Positions 1-11,096 of a stretch of DNA of 31,479 bases are shown here, one piece after another. The DNA lies in contig BFEA01000832.1 of assembly GCA_003427395.1 (NCBI GenBank), positions 456,512 through 487,990 on the forward strand, read 5' to 3'. Numbering within the stretch: the first letter of the stretch is position 1; each line of letters begins with the position of its first letter. The notes under the pieces were generated by a model. It saw only the letters and a list, made by a program, of their open reading frames with translations, was not told the origin of the DNA and made no database searches. The position numbers and the translations under genes were made by a program. The stretch comes from Chara braunii (lineage: Eukaryota; Streptophyta; Charophyceae; Charales; Characeae).

Positions 1-700
1 CTTCATCTAGGTGCACCCAGTATACCAGGCTCCCTTGTTCCCTTGCATGGTCGACCCTCCATAGCAGTCACCCCTTAGTCGAGCATTACCCGCCCTGATG
101 GTCGATCTGTTAGGGTCATTGGTTCTGTTCGCTCCCAGTTCCCTACCCTCATTGAGCCTGATGACATGTGTTTTCCCTTGTCACTATGTGTGGATGCCCT
201 TAGGAGTTTTCAACCCCTAGGCTGCATTCGCCACCCTCAGAGACCATCCCACCCTTTGGTGTGTGACACACTTCTCATGTGACATATGGTTGTCTTGTTG
301 ATTGCTTTGCTGCTCTCAGACTGAGGCTACTGCCTCCAACATTTCTGGGATTTAGTTGTTATGCTTTTGCTGTTCTTAGGACTTATACACTAGTCAGTTG
401 TTACCACACTGAGGCTAGTGCCTCCAACATTCTAGGATCTAGTTGTCACTACTTTTTGCTTTCCTAGGACATGTATGTCAGTTAGTTGCTCCTACTTTCA
501 CTTAGGCTGTTAGCGGTGACATTGTTGTTTGTGACATTTTATATCCTAGGTTGCATCGCATGGACGCAGCATGGAGCTTGCTCCGCATCCTAGACTACTC
601 AGGTTTTCTTTTCTTTGGTCGAGTTCCGCTTCTTGGCGGAAGCATGTTTGTATCTAGGCGATCCATCACAGGCCGAGGATCGTGTAGCGGACCTCGGGTT
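1..700. other. non-coding stretch, no gene seen
   Basis: Short interrupted reading frames only; no motif recognised on either strand. The only structure I can support here is the tandem repeat at 321-520. Confidence 0.5.
321..520. repeat. tandem repeat, 88-92 bp unit, about 2.2 copies
   Basis: Unit 1 starts at 321 (CTGAGGCTACTGCCTCCAAC) and unit 2 at 409 (CTGAGGCTAGTGCCTCCAAC). Both continue through matching TTCTRGGATYTAGTTGT and CTTAGGAC/CCTAGGAC blocks. A third, partial start (CTTAGGCTGTTAGC) lies at 501. Each unit opens with a GAGGC..GCCTC inverted repeat. No coding sense is evident. Confidence 0.7.
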
Positions 701-701
701 G

Positions 702-739
702 GCCTGTGAGACCAGCCCCTTGGCCTGTTCTCACAGGCC
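702..739. repeat. perfect 11-bp inverted repeat (hairpin)
   Basis: GGCCTGTGAGA at 702-712 pairs exactly with TCTCACAGGCC at 729-739 across a 16-base loop. It belongs to an inverted-repeat-rich cluster (700-840) that also holds an 18-bp palindrome at 818-835. Confidence 0.75.
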
Positions 740-817
740 TGTGTTATATTCGGGGTAGGCCAGTCCAGGCCGGTACCTCTGTCGGTACCAGCCAGTCCAG
801 TCCAGTCCCGTCAGTCC

Positions 818-835
818 GCTGGGGTATACCCCAGC
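818..835. repeat. 18-bp perfect palindrome
   Basis: GCTGGGGTATACCCCAGC is its own reverse complement, with no spacer. It could be a dimeric protein-binding site or a cruciform seed; nothing in the sequence says which. Confidence 0.7.
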
Positions 836-1103
836 CATTGTCTGTTTTCAGATGCATTCCTCACTTGTACATTTTGGAGTACGTGCGTTGGAGTCTTGCG
901 TGGGGAGCTGCGTTGTGCCATCTTGCTCCCCCTTCTTCCTCCATCTCCATCTCTGTCACTAGCGGAGCACCACACCTGGTGGGTCCGCTACATGGGTAGA
1001 GAGACGTTACAATCGAGAATCTGGATCGTGGCGGCGCCCTATTGGCTGAGGGCCTCAAACACATTTCATTTTTTTTTTCTTTTCTTTTTCTTGTCTGACA
1101 TCG

Positions 1104-1226
1104 TTCGAAGGAAATGTCCTCGGGCGAAGTCCCCGAGGACAGGTGGAACGATGGCAGGAATTTCTTTAAAACCCCCAAGGAAACTTTCTTCGGCCCCGAG
1201 GACGCCCCAAGGAGTGTCGAACGAGC
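1104..1226. repeat. dispersed repeat module with hairpin, copy 1
   Basis: A 9-bp perfect stem (GTCCTCGGG 1116-1124, CCCGAGGAC 1132-1140) is followed at 1141-1226 by sequence that recurs, diverged, at 15480-15608. The longest shared runs are TTCGGCCCCGAGGAC and CCAAGGAGTGTC. The stem differs between copies but stays paired. Family unknown. Confidence 0.7.
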
Positions 1227-2600
1227 CCCTTTGTTTGGTCCTCCCCCGTGTGACCGGGTGCACTTGCTCTGAGTGCAAAGTGTCAGGGTCGGGACTTCGT
1301 CCTTTCTGGACGAGTGAGCATGCCCGAACCAAATGCATGAAATCGAAAATCAAGGTCGAAAGTCCATTCAGGACATCCTTATTCATAAATGCTTATACTA
1401 TAATCCTACTTTTTTATCTTGGAAGGGTGTCACCTTATAGTCCTAAGTCTGATCGTACGTTTTCACATGATCTCGCATGGTTTGACAGGAGCTATTGAAT
1501 GTTCCAGGTACCATCCCTGATTAGGGTGTCTTGAACTGAATATAGTCTGATGTGCTCATATTTTTTTAGAAATTGAATTTTCTATTGTTTAGGGACTCTA
1601 AAGAAACAAGTCAGAATTGAGTCTCAGTTTTAGATGATGTGGGGTTTTGGGGTCATAGGCGCTGAATGGAATTACCTCCTCTAGGACTGGAGCCCCTCCC
1701 TGCGAGAGTTACACATGGTGGGAGGTGTGATCTTTGAGAGGGTAGGGGCAGTGTGAGGGTTTGTCCTTTTCTGGGCCACACTGATTTTCGGGTTGGATCA
1801 ATGATGGCGGTTGGGGAGAGGGGACAAGGGGTGCTGATGTCAGCGAGGTGATAAGTTGAAGGGTTGTTTCACTTGGAGGGGGTGGGAAATGAGGGAAGGG
1901 GGATCTTCGACTCTGCGGGGGCATACTTTAGGAGGTAATGTATGCAACTGAGGGAGCAGGAGCGGTGTTTAGGGGGCTGTTCTGCACTGGGGCTGGGAGG
2001 TGAGGGGGCACCTCCCCACTGAGGCAGTGAGCAGACAGGGGATTGTTTTTTTGGGGAGAGGAGTAATCCGCTTGGTTCTTGTGAGCCCTTTATATGCAAC
2101 TGAGACATGCGCTAAAGTTTCCATGGGAAGAGAGGGTGGTTTCTCCCTCCCTTCCCCTCTTCCTGAGGGAACTGAAGGCGCTGAAATGAGCATCTGGTCT
2201 TTTCGAATCTTCTGATTTTCTGATGTTCCAATTGAAAAAATTCTTTATAAGTTGGTGCTGGTGGCAGAGGGCTGAGGGGCTGCGATGGTGGGAGACAATG
2301 CGCTCTGCGGCAATGGGGCTAGCCTGCAGGGTGGAAATAAGGTACAACAGCGGTGAAGATGGTGGCCTCATCGTGGTAAGACTTGTCGGAGTAGGGTTGA
2401 GAGGGATTTTATGTGGGATATCTGCAACCAGTGCCTGAAGGAGCTGAGTGATCGGAACTAGATTTATGGTGTTGATTGGTGGCTTTGTTTTTTTTTGTTT
2501 TTTTTTTTTAATCAAAACACAACTGAAGTCATTAGGAATGGTGATAAGAGCAGTCATTCCTAATCACCCAGTTGAGACTCCAGTCTATTGGTGGGGAATA
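1227..2600. other. non-coding stretch, no recognisable gene
   Basis: Open frames of up to 155 codons exist (for example minus strand 2090-2557), but they are low-complexity (Ser/Pro/Lys runs) and match no family I know. One clear inverted repeat sits at 2531-2564. Confidence 0.4.
2531..2564. repeat. 10-bp inverted repeat
   Basis: ATTAGGAATG (2531-2540) pairs perfectly with CATTCCTAAT (2555-2564) over a 14-base loop, next to a T-rich run at 2490-2510. Possibly the end of an unrecognised small element. Confidence 0.6.
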
Positions 2601-2639
2601 TCACCAGCTGAAAACTGGGTTCAGCATCCCTTATACAGA

Positions 2640-3660
2640 AAAATGTCCAGTATTATCAAAATCACCTCTTCAGTCCTGATCAGACCGCTGTCGAGCGCAT
2701 CGGTCCGGCACCGCACAAGGCAGCGCGGGACCCTCCCGGCCACGTCACGCAGGAGTTGGTTCTTGATCCTCGTCGCGATATATACATGGAGCTTCCACAA
2801 GCCTTTCCGGCCGAGTGCGTTAGCCATACCTCTCACGAGCACCTACGACAGGATAGGGCCTACACGAGACACGACTTACCTCCACCTTACGGGAGAGGTC
2901 ACCTCACTTCGGTGGGCGTATCCCCGCCAAGCTACTATTCCACAGTACGAGAGTTAATCAGCTGCAAGCGCAAAGGTGGACCAGCCGAGGGCGTTTCTCG
3001 TTTGTTGTAGCATAGGGGGTACGGGCGGTAGTACACCTCTATTGGCCCCGCACGTGAATCGACGTCTTGGGGGGCTGAGGTCCCAAGCGTGACCCGTCAT
3101 CAGTCGACTAGGACGCATCCCACACAACACGCGCACACCACTATAAAGAACATAAAAATAAAAACACTTACACACACACACACACACGAAACGACACAAA
3201 ACAAACAACGCGACCACACTCCTAGTCCCTTAGTAGCCATCCCATAACTTTCCGATGTGGAAATCGGACAGGCGACGCGCGCGAGACTTTGTATAAAACC
3301 GCGCGGACGTAGGGTTAACTCATATCGACTCGCAATGCAAGCATACGCAAGCAGTCACAATGATGGCGTACTATGTAGTACCCATACTCATGCGGTCCTC
3401 GTTAATCCCGAGGGTCGCATTCGACACTCAAGTGTCGATTGACACGAGTCTTGAGGGATTGATCTCTCGACGCTGAACAACCGCCAAGTGCGGTTGAAAA
3501 CCACACCCTCTTCTGCACTCTGCGGAGAGTGGGTGGTACAAAGGTTCATACCTGTGGTGGCAATCGTCTCTTATGGCCTTGAAGACCAACTCTATAATCC
3601 AGGGTCTGGAAAGAAGTCAAGGGGTTTGACTTTGACGGTTGTCACAGACTACAACGTCCA
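2640..3660. other. moderately GC-rich non-coding block
   Basis: About 1 kb richer in GC and CpG than the AT-rich sequence that follows. It contains a short (CA)n run near 3170-3187 and small hairpins such as AACCGC/GCGGTT (3479-3484, 3490-3495) and TCGACAC/GTGTCGA near 3421-3438. No coding domain or bounded LTR pair could be recognised. Confidence 0.35.
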
Positions 3661-4160
3661 ACTATAAAAATTAAATAAGCAAAATCAATCAGCAAATCAG
3701 TAAACACCCAATACTCACATATCAAATCAGGACTCGAGATAAGATAAAAGAAGATGAAACATAAACCTATCAGGTATGCAGATCGTGCGTCACATGGTTG
3801 TCATTCTCACTGCCTCCAAATCATGATCCATATACCAAGCTTCAAAATACTAACCTGTTATGAGTGATAACAAAAGATGACCCTTGCATGATCAGTTGAA
3901 ACTTAGTCCAAATCCTGGATCGAATGTCCAAAGAAGACCTGTATCATAAGAGAGGTCAATGTCCAGGCTAAATCATCAATGTATAGAGATCAAATCCCCG
4001 TGACACGTTCTCACTCAAGACTCTCCCGATAACCAAGCCTAGGTTTATCTCTAAGCCAGCGCCCAAAGAACGGTAGACCTATCGCAACATCTCCCTCATA
4101 TAGAGTGGATTACCAGAGTCGCCACCTGTCAAAATATAATTTATCTTCTCTAAACTAAGA

Positions 4161-4690
4161 AAATTTCGGTAGTGCTTCCCGTAGGAAAAGTGTCTTTCCA
4201 GAATTCATATCAGCCTAAATATGAAAACATAAATAATATTCAACCTTTCAAAGTCAAATTTTGTCTAACTCCCTTAATTAACAAAAATTTGGGCAGCACT
4301 CTCCTTAGAAAAATGAGACTTCCCAGATTTTTACTAAGCCATGTATACAATTTATACAAATTGAACCTTGAAAAGTTTAAGTTTTGACTAAGTGCTTAGA
4401 TTTGCAAAAATTTCGGCAGCGCTTCTCGTAGAGAAAGTAGCTTACCAAAAAAAGCTAAGTTCAGAATTTTGACTTCTCAAGGTTCAATTTAAATTTGTCT
4501 AACTCCCTGAATTAGCAAAACTTTGGGCAACACTCCCTTTAGAAAAGAAGACTCTTCAAATTTTTACTAAGTCATATTTAAAAGTTAGACGAACTGAACT
4601 TTGAAAAAACAAAATCTGACTCACTCCTTGGTTTTGTAGAAATTTCGGCAGCGCTTCCCGTAGAGAAAGTAGCTAACCAAGATTTATACA
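4161..4690. repeat. alternating A/B tandem repeat, ~120 bp monomers
   Basis: Five monomer cores start near 4161, 4286, 4408, 4518 and 4640. Type A (first, third, fifth) reads like AATTTCGGCAGCGCTTCCCG; type B (second, fourth) like TTTGGGCAACACTCCCTTTA. Most are preceded by a related GACTAANTCCNTNRATT-like block, so the higher-order period is about 230-247 bp. Non-coding. Confidence 0.75.
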
Positions 4691-4991
4691 AGACCAAGTA
4701 TAATAAAAGATCATCCCAGAAAATGCATAAATTGACCTAAGTAAAGATAAACTTAGCTTAGAAAATGCAGGAATTGAAATTAACTCCTATGACTCTAGCA
4801 CGTCACGAGCATCTAAAGCAACTACCTATCAACGGAAACTCAGACTAAGTATTAATCTCACTCATGCACATGCGAGTCAAACCACAAAGGTAAGTACTCT
4901 CACCATCCCCAAGTCAACCTGGATAAACAATAGTTCGTAATCTTTCAATGATCTATCCCTTTATACCCAGCTTATATAAGGCATAAAGCTA

Positions 4992-5697
4992 GACCACCCA
5001 AACTTATGGGAACCTGCCAAACTCAGCCATAGAATATACACAAACACAGGGCACAACAACTTTTCTCTTCGTTGGGCATATGACTAGGTCAACCTAGTCG
5101 CCCTGAACTGCTTAAGTATCCCAGTTTTATATAATTATGTGCACTTAGTCTTTTGAGGTAGCACATAACTGAACCCATCATCTTTAGCTCAGGATTCCGT
5201 CTGCCCCTTCGTTCCACAAGTTTACTCTTAATTAATACTCTCTTCTGTTTGTGATAAGTTATAGTCAGACCACCCAAACTTATGGAACCCTGTTTGACTA
5301 GCTTGTTCCTAAATAAAATAGTCGTAAAATATAGCCAAATTATAGCCTACTGGTTCCAGCATGTGCGTGGCATTGGACCAAGACCACCCAAACTTATGGG
5401 AACCTGTCTGATCCTCAGCCTGGTTTAAACCAAAGCAGGAATAGGCTGAGCCACCCAAACTTATGAAACATGTTCAGACCTCCCCGTTCAGAAACTAAAG
5501 AAACTGACAGAAATCCAAAGAAAACAAGGTGACCAAGCCACCCAAACTTATGGAACATGCTTGGTCCCTGAAAAGTCATTCACAACCAGCCCTCACAATC
5601 AAAAGCAACCAGACCACCTAAACTTATGGGAACATGTCTGGTCCTTCAGGCAATCCAAAATAAACATAGCACTTGGGCCTCCAAACTTATGGAGACT
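4992..5697. repeat. seven-copy hairpin-like repeat family with conserved core
   Basis: Copies of a core resembling CACCCAAACTTATGGGAAC occur at about 4992, 5268, 5382, 5450, 5537, 5612 and 5676. The inner CCCA/TGGG can pair. Five copies carry flanking arms that differ between copies yet are mutually complementary: GACCAAGC/GCTTGGTC (5531-5538, 5559-5566), ACCAGAC/GTCTGGT (5608-5614, 5636-5642), AGTCAGAC/GTTTGACT (5263-5270, 5292-5299), and weaker pairs around 5382 and 5450. The first and last copies have no convincing arms. Confidence 0.75.
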
Positions 5698-5899
5698 CTC
5701 TCAGCCTTTGGTTGACCCATTCAAACACAAGCAATACAACCTTCCTCCTATCCTTCCCCCAGATGCAATCCCACAATCTACTTTGAGTCAAACAATAAAA
5801 CTGAAACTGACATTGCACAGTCATTCCTTTATCAAGTCTGGATTGTGTCCTGGAAGTCAAACTAAAAGTCAAAATAGGGAGACAGACAACAGACTTAGT

Positions 5900-7430
5900 C
5901 AACTATAGTAATGGATACAATTATGGGTTATAATCAGGTTTATAGAAGGAAAGCAATGATTACCTCCCAGTTTCCTGCCTCCATTGAACTCCTCCTAAGT
6001 TCCGGCAGAGCTCCCACAATCGGTGGGCTGACTCCCCACAGAGTCTTGCTGCGGTCATACGGGTTGCAATCCCGTCTGCCGCCTTCCTCTCAGAACAAGA
6101 CTAGACTTGGAGCAAGACGGATAGAAAGAGAAAGTTTAAGTCTCTCAGATCCAAGGAGGGTGCGCCCAGACTTGCATGAGAAGGCCTTGTTATCTTCAAG
6201 CCGCCTGAGGGCCCCGCAATGACAGCCAAAACAAGCAGCAATCTTGGTCAATTAGAAGTCAAACCGTCGTCCTTGATTCCCTTGACGTCCCTCCAATTCT
6301 CAGTAGTACCCCCTCCCTTAATGCGCCCGTTTCCCATGTAAACTCATAACCTTCTTCCAATTACCTCGGTCAGTAGAACGAATGGTACACCGGCCAACAA
6401 CTAGGCCGGTACCTTCACGGCTGGCCTGTCGCTGCGCAGGCCAACGAACGGGTCCCACATCGGCCAACAGACATATCTGTTAATGACGTGCGGTAGGTAC
6501 ATATTAAAAACACAGTCAATCTATGCTGCGGGATCCTGCGATTCACTGTTCTAAGTCTCCTTGAAACAGTATCAGATGCCCAACAGCTACACCAAGTAAA
6601 GGTCCTACGGCTGCGACAACAATTTGTTACCACAGCGATTGTGCACAAACTGAGCATGTCGCAGCGGCAACTAAAGAGCATTTGTAGGCTCTTACTCTGC
6701 TGCTCCCCACAGTCCTTCGCACACTGCAACTAGGCCCACAAGAAGATGGTGTCACAGAATCCTCAACTAGCACCTGGTTCACCTGCAGCGTTCTCACCGA
6801 GGTAATTATCTACCCTCCCTTTCATCAACGAAACTATCACCAGCATCGTATCCGTCATACATTAACTCCCTCACTCCTTTATTGAAATGCACCTGACTGG
6901 GAACTCGCCCGGATGCCTTCCTTCTCTCTTTTTAGGACTTTCTGACTCTCTCACACGCAACTTTTACTTCCTGTACCGACTAACCGATTCTCCCACCTCT
7001 AAAACTAACATCATCAACGGATTCGCCCCCATTCAAACCCATAGATTCAACTTTCGTGTTGCCAGAATCCATCAAGCAATGGGAGCACACGAAAGATTTT
7101 TCTCTCTTCCCCCTCGCACTCCTCGTTTCCAGTGAACTTGGCCGACATCCCGACTAGGTGAATGTATTGCTCAGAGCGGCTTAGGAGTGCTCAAAACCCG
7201 GTGAAGGAGGGAGTTTTCACGACTGTGATATCCACCGGGATGACCGCCAACCACGATCACAGTCAACAAGTAAGTTACTCCTCCCTTTCCTTTGTGATTC
7301 CCTCCGTCTCACGTACCCCTCACTCGCCTCAGTCGACTCTTTATGCGGTACGTTCGTCCAAACCTTCCACTCGTCGGTTAGCCTACATACCACGCAGCCT
7401 ACGCATTTCACGCCGCCCAACCTAAACATT
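5900..7430. other. non-coding stretch, no gene seen
   Basis: No domain recognised. A bulged hairpin ACCGGCC/GGCCGGT lies at 6389-6410. A 5-bp stem with a 7-base loop at 6059-6075 looks like a tRNA T-arm, but no full tRNA can be drawn around it. Confidence 0.4.
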
Positions 7431-7439
7431 CCTACCCAA

Positions 7440-8070
7440 ATCGAACCCGACCAATCAGTTCGTAGTAACTAAACCCCCCAAAACGAACCTCCACTCGCCC
7501 GTTTTCACTAAGAAACGGGCGAGTGACTCGCTCTTTTACTCCCACCATCTTCGTTTGTTCATTATCATTCCGCACTGCTCCTCCTATCTAGATCCAAGTC
7601 TACTAGCCTACTACCTAATCTATTTCTAGATTCAGGTTCGCCAGCCCTTGGAACCCTCACATAGCAATTTGGTCCGTCTGAATCGGTTGAGAATCGACCG
7701 AGATACACTAAAGTCTTCTTCGCTCCTCTCTTTCATCCGCCATCTTCATGTCCTTCATGCACGTCTTTTCTCTCCTAACTTTTCTAACACTAACTCTTAT
7801 ACTAATCTAACGTTTCCAATAGGTTCGCCCCTCCAATAAACCTCTACTATGCATCTTCACCCGCTTGATTCTACGAAGAATCGAGTCAGTTATGTCTCTC
7901 CCCCTTTTTGCCATATCCAGCCTCCGCCATCTCCCACGCAAGCTTTCCTTCTTCTAACTCACCTTCCACTAACTTTCTACTCAAACTGACTTCAAGTCCT
8001 GGGTCGTGTGCCCTAAACCCCCCCATTTCTTACCTTCTCTTGCTTGATTCCGATGTGAATCGAGCAAGCC
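7440..8070. repeat. degenerate ~180-bp tandem units, each opening with a hairpin
   Basis: Hairpins recur at about 7492, 7679, 7864 and 8039. The first is a perfect 13-bp stem (7492-7504 with 7513-7525, 8-base loop), the third CTTGATTCT/AGAATCGAG (7864-7885), the fourth a 12-bp stem with one mismatch (8039-8050 with 8057-8068). The second is weak (TCGGT/ACCGA). Between them the units share a CCRCCAT block, a CTAACT/CTACT block, GGTTCGCC in two units, and an AACCTC/AACCCC end. Non-coding. Confidence 0.55.
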
Positions 8071-9500
8071 ATGGCTATCTGGCTGCGCCCAACCTGTCGC
8101 CCCGCCATTTCTGTTTCCTCCGAATGCACCCGATGCAACTTTGCGTCCGGAATCATTCCCTTCACTCGCCTTCTTCCCTACTGCTCGTTACCTCCTCTCC
8201 GATCCCCGGGATCCGCCCCTGTTCTATCCTCTCATCTTCTCCATCCCTCTCATCTCCCTTAACTCACTTCTTCCTCTCTACCTCCGTCGCTCCTGGCTTA
8301 GCGCTCATCACCCCTCCGCCTACACCATCTCAGCCTGCACCCGGCACAGTTCTCGGTCGGGTTCCTTCTTCTTTCCCGGCCCCTTTCCACCTAATACTAG
8401 CGCCTGTTGTCCCCTCTGGGCCTCTGGTTCCCTTCTCCGCTGGTCCGACAGCGCCTGATGCAGCAACCCATCCGAACTGCTTCAACCCCCGCAAGGAACT
8501 TCTGAGGAAATCAGCTACTAGGTGGCTCGACTAATCCCCTGTCCCTGTACTTCGGTCCGACGAACGAGCTGCAGCTGTATAGCTGCCATCTTTCCCACAG
8601 TGCCCTTGGCCTGCTGCATGGCCTGCAGCCGGAGCCAAGATGAGGCGGGTCCTAGTGTAGATCTGGGCGTTAGCAGCGAAAATTCAAATGGGAATTTTGA
8701 ATACCGGAGCGGAAAAGGTTTTATGTAATGCAGCGTACCGCAGTCCCACTGCGGTCTCCCCACAATGCCCTGGGCCACTCTACCGTGTTGCGCCTCGGCA
8801 TGATCCGCCATTCTTCGGAACCCGACTGCATGCTCACGCTCAAACCTTTTCACAACAGATCGTGGTTGGCGGATGGTATACCCACGGCAACCCCAACCAC
8901 CCTCGTGCTGCAGTCCGCTGGCTCGCCCCGAATGTTCTCCATTAGACGATCGACGCTCTCCATGTGAGAAACGATGAAAGCCACGACCACGGACCCCACC
9001 ACTCTCACGCACGTTGACCTCCTCGGTCCGTGTTCCCACACAGTCAGGAGTCTGTCAACGCCTCGGTCACGCCGGAGTCTCAATGGGCGTGCTCAAGGTC
9101 TTTGATTGCCGTTTCGGCCACTGTGCTCGGAGTCGGCCTCAGAACCGATTACCGAGGTAAGAAACTTTAGAAAACAATAAAAACAAACAAACAAATAAAT
9201 AAATAATAAAAATAAGAATAAACGTCGCACGTCCCTCTGGCCCGCGACGCCGCGCTTACCCGGATTGCGCATGGTTGCGCCTCGCCGTCAATACCCCCAG
9301 CGTGCGGCTCACCCTGACGAGGGCCTAGACTTTCCTCCCGTACGCGCGCCGTCGAGCGGACGAGGCTGCACTAATGCGACTTGCAGAAAACACGGCCAAA
9401 TACCCTTGTAAGGGTATTCGGTACGACACAGCCATATAGGACATGCACCTCTAGGAGTTCTAACCCTCCTGATGATGAGGAATCATTCTTCATCATCCAA
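8071..9500. other. non-coding stretch with AT microsatellite
   Basis: Open frames here (for example plus-strand 7908-8534, minus-strand 8518-9039) are Ser/Pro- or Arg-rich and resemble nothing. An AAAT/AAAC microsatellite lies at 9173-9222, then a GC-rich CpG-dense block (9225-9375). Confidence 0.4.
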
Positions 9501-9507
9501 CCCCCCC

Positions 9508-9984
9508 CTACCAAACCATTAAGGTTCTACTAAAGCTAACTCCGAGGGAGGGAGGGAACATAACAAAAAAACATGCAGCATCTCTAAGAAAATCCCCTGG
9601 CTGAATATCAAACCAGTCGTTAAACTGTAGCAAGGAAGTCTTCTTGAGAGGGGTCACAGACTCATTCTCATCAGGCCATACCACCTGTCCAATTCCTTGC
9701 TCCTGAGATTTCCCTAACCGGTCGATTGTGAATTTGAAAATAGATTTCTTGATATATTTCTTCTGAGTTAGAGATTTTAATTTAACTTTAAGATTAGCCC
9801 ATTGAGCCCGAATTTTTGTTTCCACAAATTGTTTGATATTCTGAGAAACTTTCATCCCTTCCATACTTACCTCCTTCATTACATATACTGTGATATACAC
9901 ACCTCCTTTGCCATATGGTCCATATGATAGCTTTCCTACCAAGAGAGAATAAATTTGACTGAAAGGTTGAGAGGGGAAGGTCAA
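9508..9984 (-). pseudogene. LINE ORF2 C-terminal remnant (tentative)
   Basis: An open stretch of about 158 codons downstream of the zinc-binding tail in the same orientation. It is Lys-rich in the middle, with no motif I recognise. Assignment to the LINE rests on position and strand only; it could equally be unrelated sequence abutting the element. Confidence 0.35.
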
Positions 9985-10079
9985 CTGGATTCCATTGTCC
10001 TAGTAAAAGGGCTCTGAGTCCATTCCCAAGGCCACTGGAGACCCGTTAGTCTTCACCAAATACAGTCCCAACGTTGCCA

Positions 10080-10463
10080 CATAAGGATGGACCCTGGACA
10101 CTGAGTAAACATGTGTTTCATCGTTTCTCTGTATTTACGAGAGGGGAATGTTATGTGACAAGATCGACACCATGGTAACGCTAAACCCCGCTATTCCACC
10201 ATTGCGTGATCTATCAACCAATCATTTGTGGACATATATCTATGCATAATCTGTCATTGAAGTGAAGCAAATGTGGTTGGTCTTTCCTTAGTGGATTGAA
10301 ACCATCGTACTGATCTAAATTGGTCTATGTGGATGTTGAGATGTCTTACCCATCTGTCTTGCACAATTGTTGGAGCATCGACTTTGGGTCTCAACATCCG
10401 ATAGGCAGCCTTGACACTGAGGGATTTAGGCGTTATGGGCTTACCTCTCTTCGATACCTTCAA
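10080..10463 (-). pseudogene. LINE reverse-transcriptase zinc-binding domain (zf-RVT) remnant
   Basis: The fragment opens with a SLSVKAAYRML stretch, the usual 'S.k.aY..l' start of zf-RVT, then a W-R region. After a frame change it gives WCRSCH and KHMFTQCP, matching the C-x2-C ... E..KH.f..C pattern of the family. It lies downstream of the RT palm, as in plant L1-like ORF2 proteins. At least one frameshift and stop occur near 10250. Confidence 0.7.
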
Positions 10464-10598
10464 TGTTCATTCCTCAGGGTCAAGTGGAAGCTCTGCTATT
10501 GAGATTTTCAAGTAGTAGGCCTGTCATCGAGCAAGTGTTGTGTCACAAGCTATTGTGTGACGTAGGACCCTAATCCTTTATAACATTTTGTTGAGCAC

Positions 10599-10820
10599 TC
10601 ACTCCACCCTCTCTAGATCGTACCTAGCCAAAAAGAAATCCTGTTGTAAATGAAAAATATTTACCATTGCTCCATCTTGATATTGACAAACAACCTGACC
10701 TATTATCCATACATTATCCGAATCATATCCGGCCACCCAATCTGAATCCTCTAGGCGGTATCCTTTTCTTAGCGTTTTTACCCAGACCAGAGGAATGGAG
10801 AAAACTATTTGATCCAACAT
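10599..10820 (-). pseudogene. LINE ORF2 inter-domain remnant
   Basis: About 73 open codons between the RT palm and the zf-RVT piece, rich in Trp and acidic residues (DSDWVAGYDSDNVWIIG). It sits where LINE ORF2 thumb and connector sequence is expected. Identification is positional only. Confidence 0.4.
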
Positions 10821-11020
10821 TTAAGGTAGGTGGTGAGCATATTTGAGAAAGGCCTAGTGGTGGAACATTTTTTCTATTGGGACATTTTTTCTAGCGGCGG
10901 TCGACAGGGTTTTTTCTAGCAAGGATAGTGTGTCTCACTAGAGCAGCAAGGGAAACACCCAAGACCCGAATAGGGTTTTATAGGGATAACCACTTCACCC
11001 TTGGTTGTTCAGATGGCGCG

Positions 11021-11096
11021 GGCGTGCGCACGCGCGCGTGTGTGTGTGTGGGTGTGTGTGGGTGTGTGTGGGTGTGTGTGTGTGTGCGTGCGTGTG

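Noticed and set aside
4992-5697. CRISPR-like array
   Set aside because: Spacing is irregular (62-276 bases), repeats are not identical, the context is eukaryotic transposon DNA, and no cas genes are present.
6051-6082. tRNA T-arm-like hairpin
   Set aside because: The stem-loop fits a T-arm by size, but no D-arm, anticodon arm or acceptor pairing can be built around it.
7908-8534. 208-codon Ser/Pro-rich plus-strand frame
   Set aside because: Pyrimidine-rich DNA keeps several frames open here; no motif, and it overlaps the degenerate hairpin units.
8518-9039. 173-codon minus-strand frame
   Set aside because: Arg/Gly-rich, no recognisable domain, and several competing frames are open over the same GC-rich DNA.
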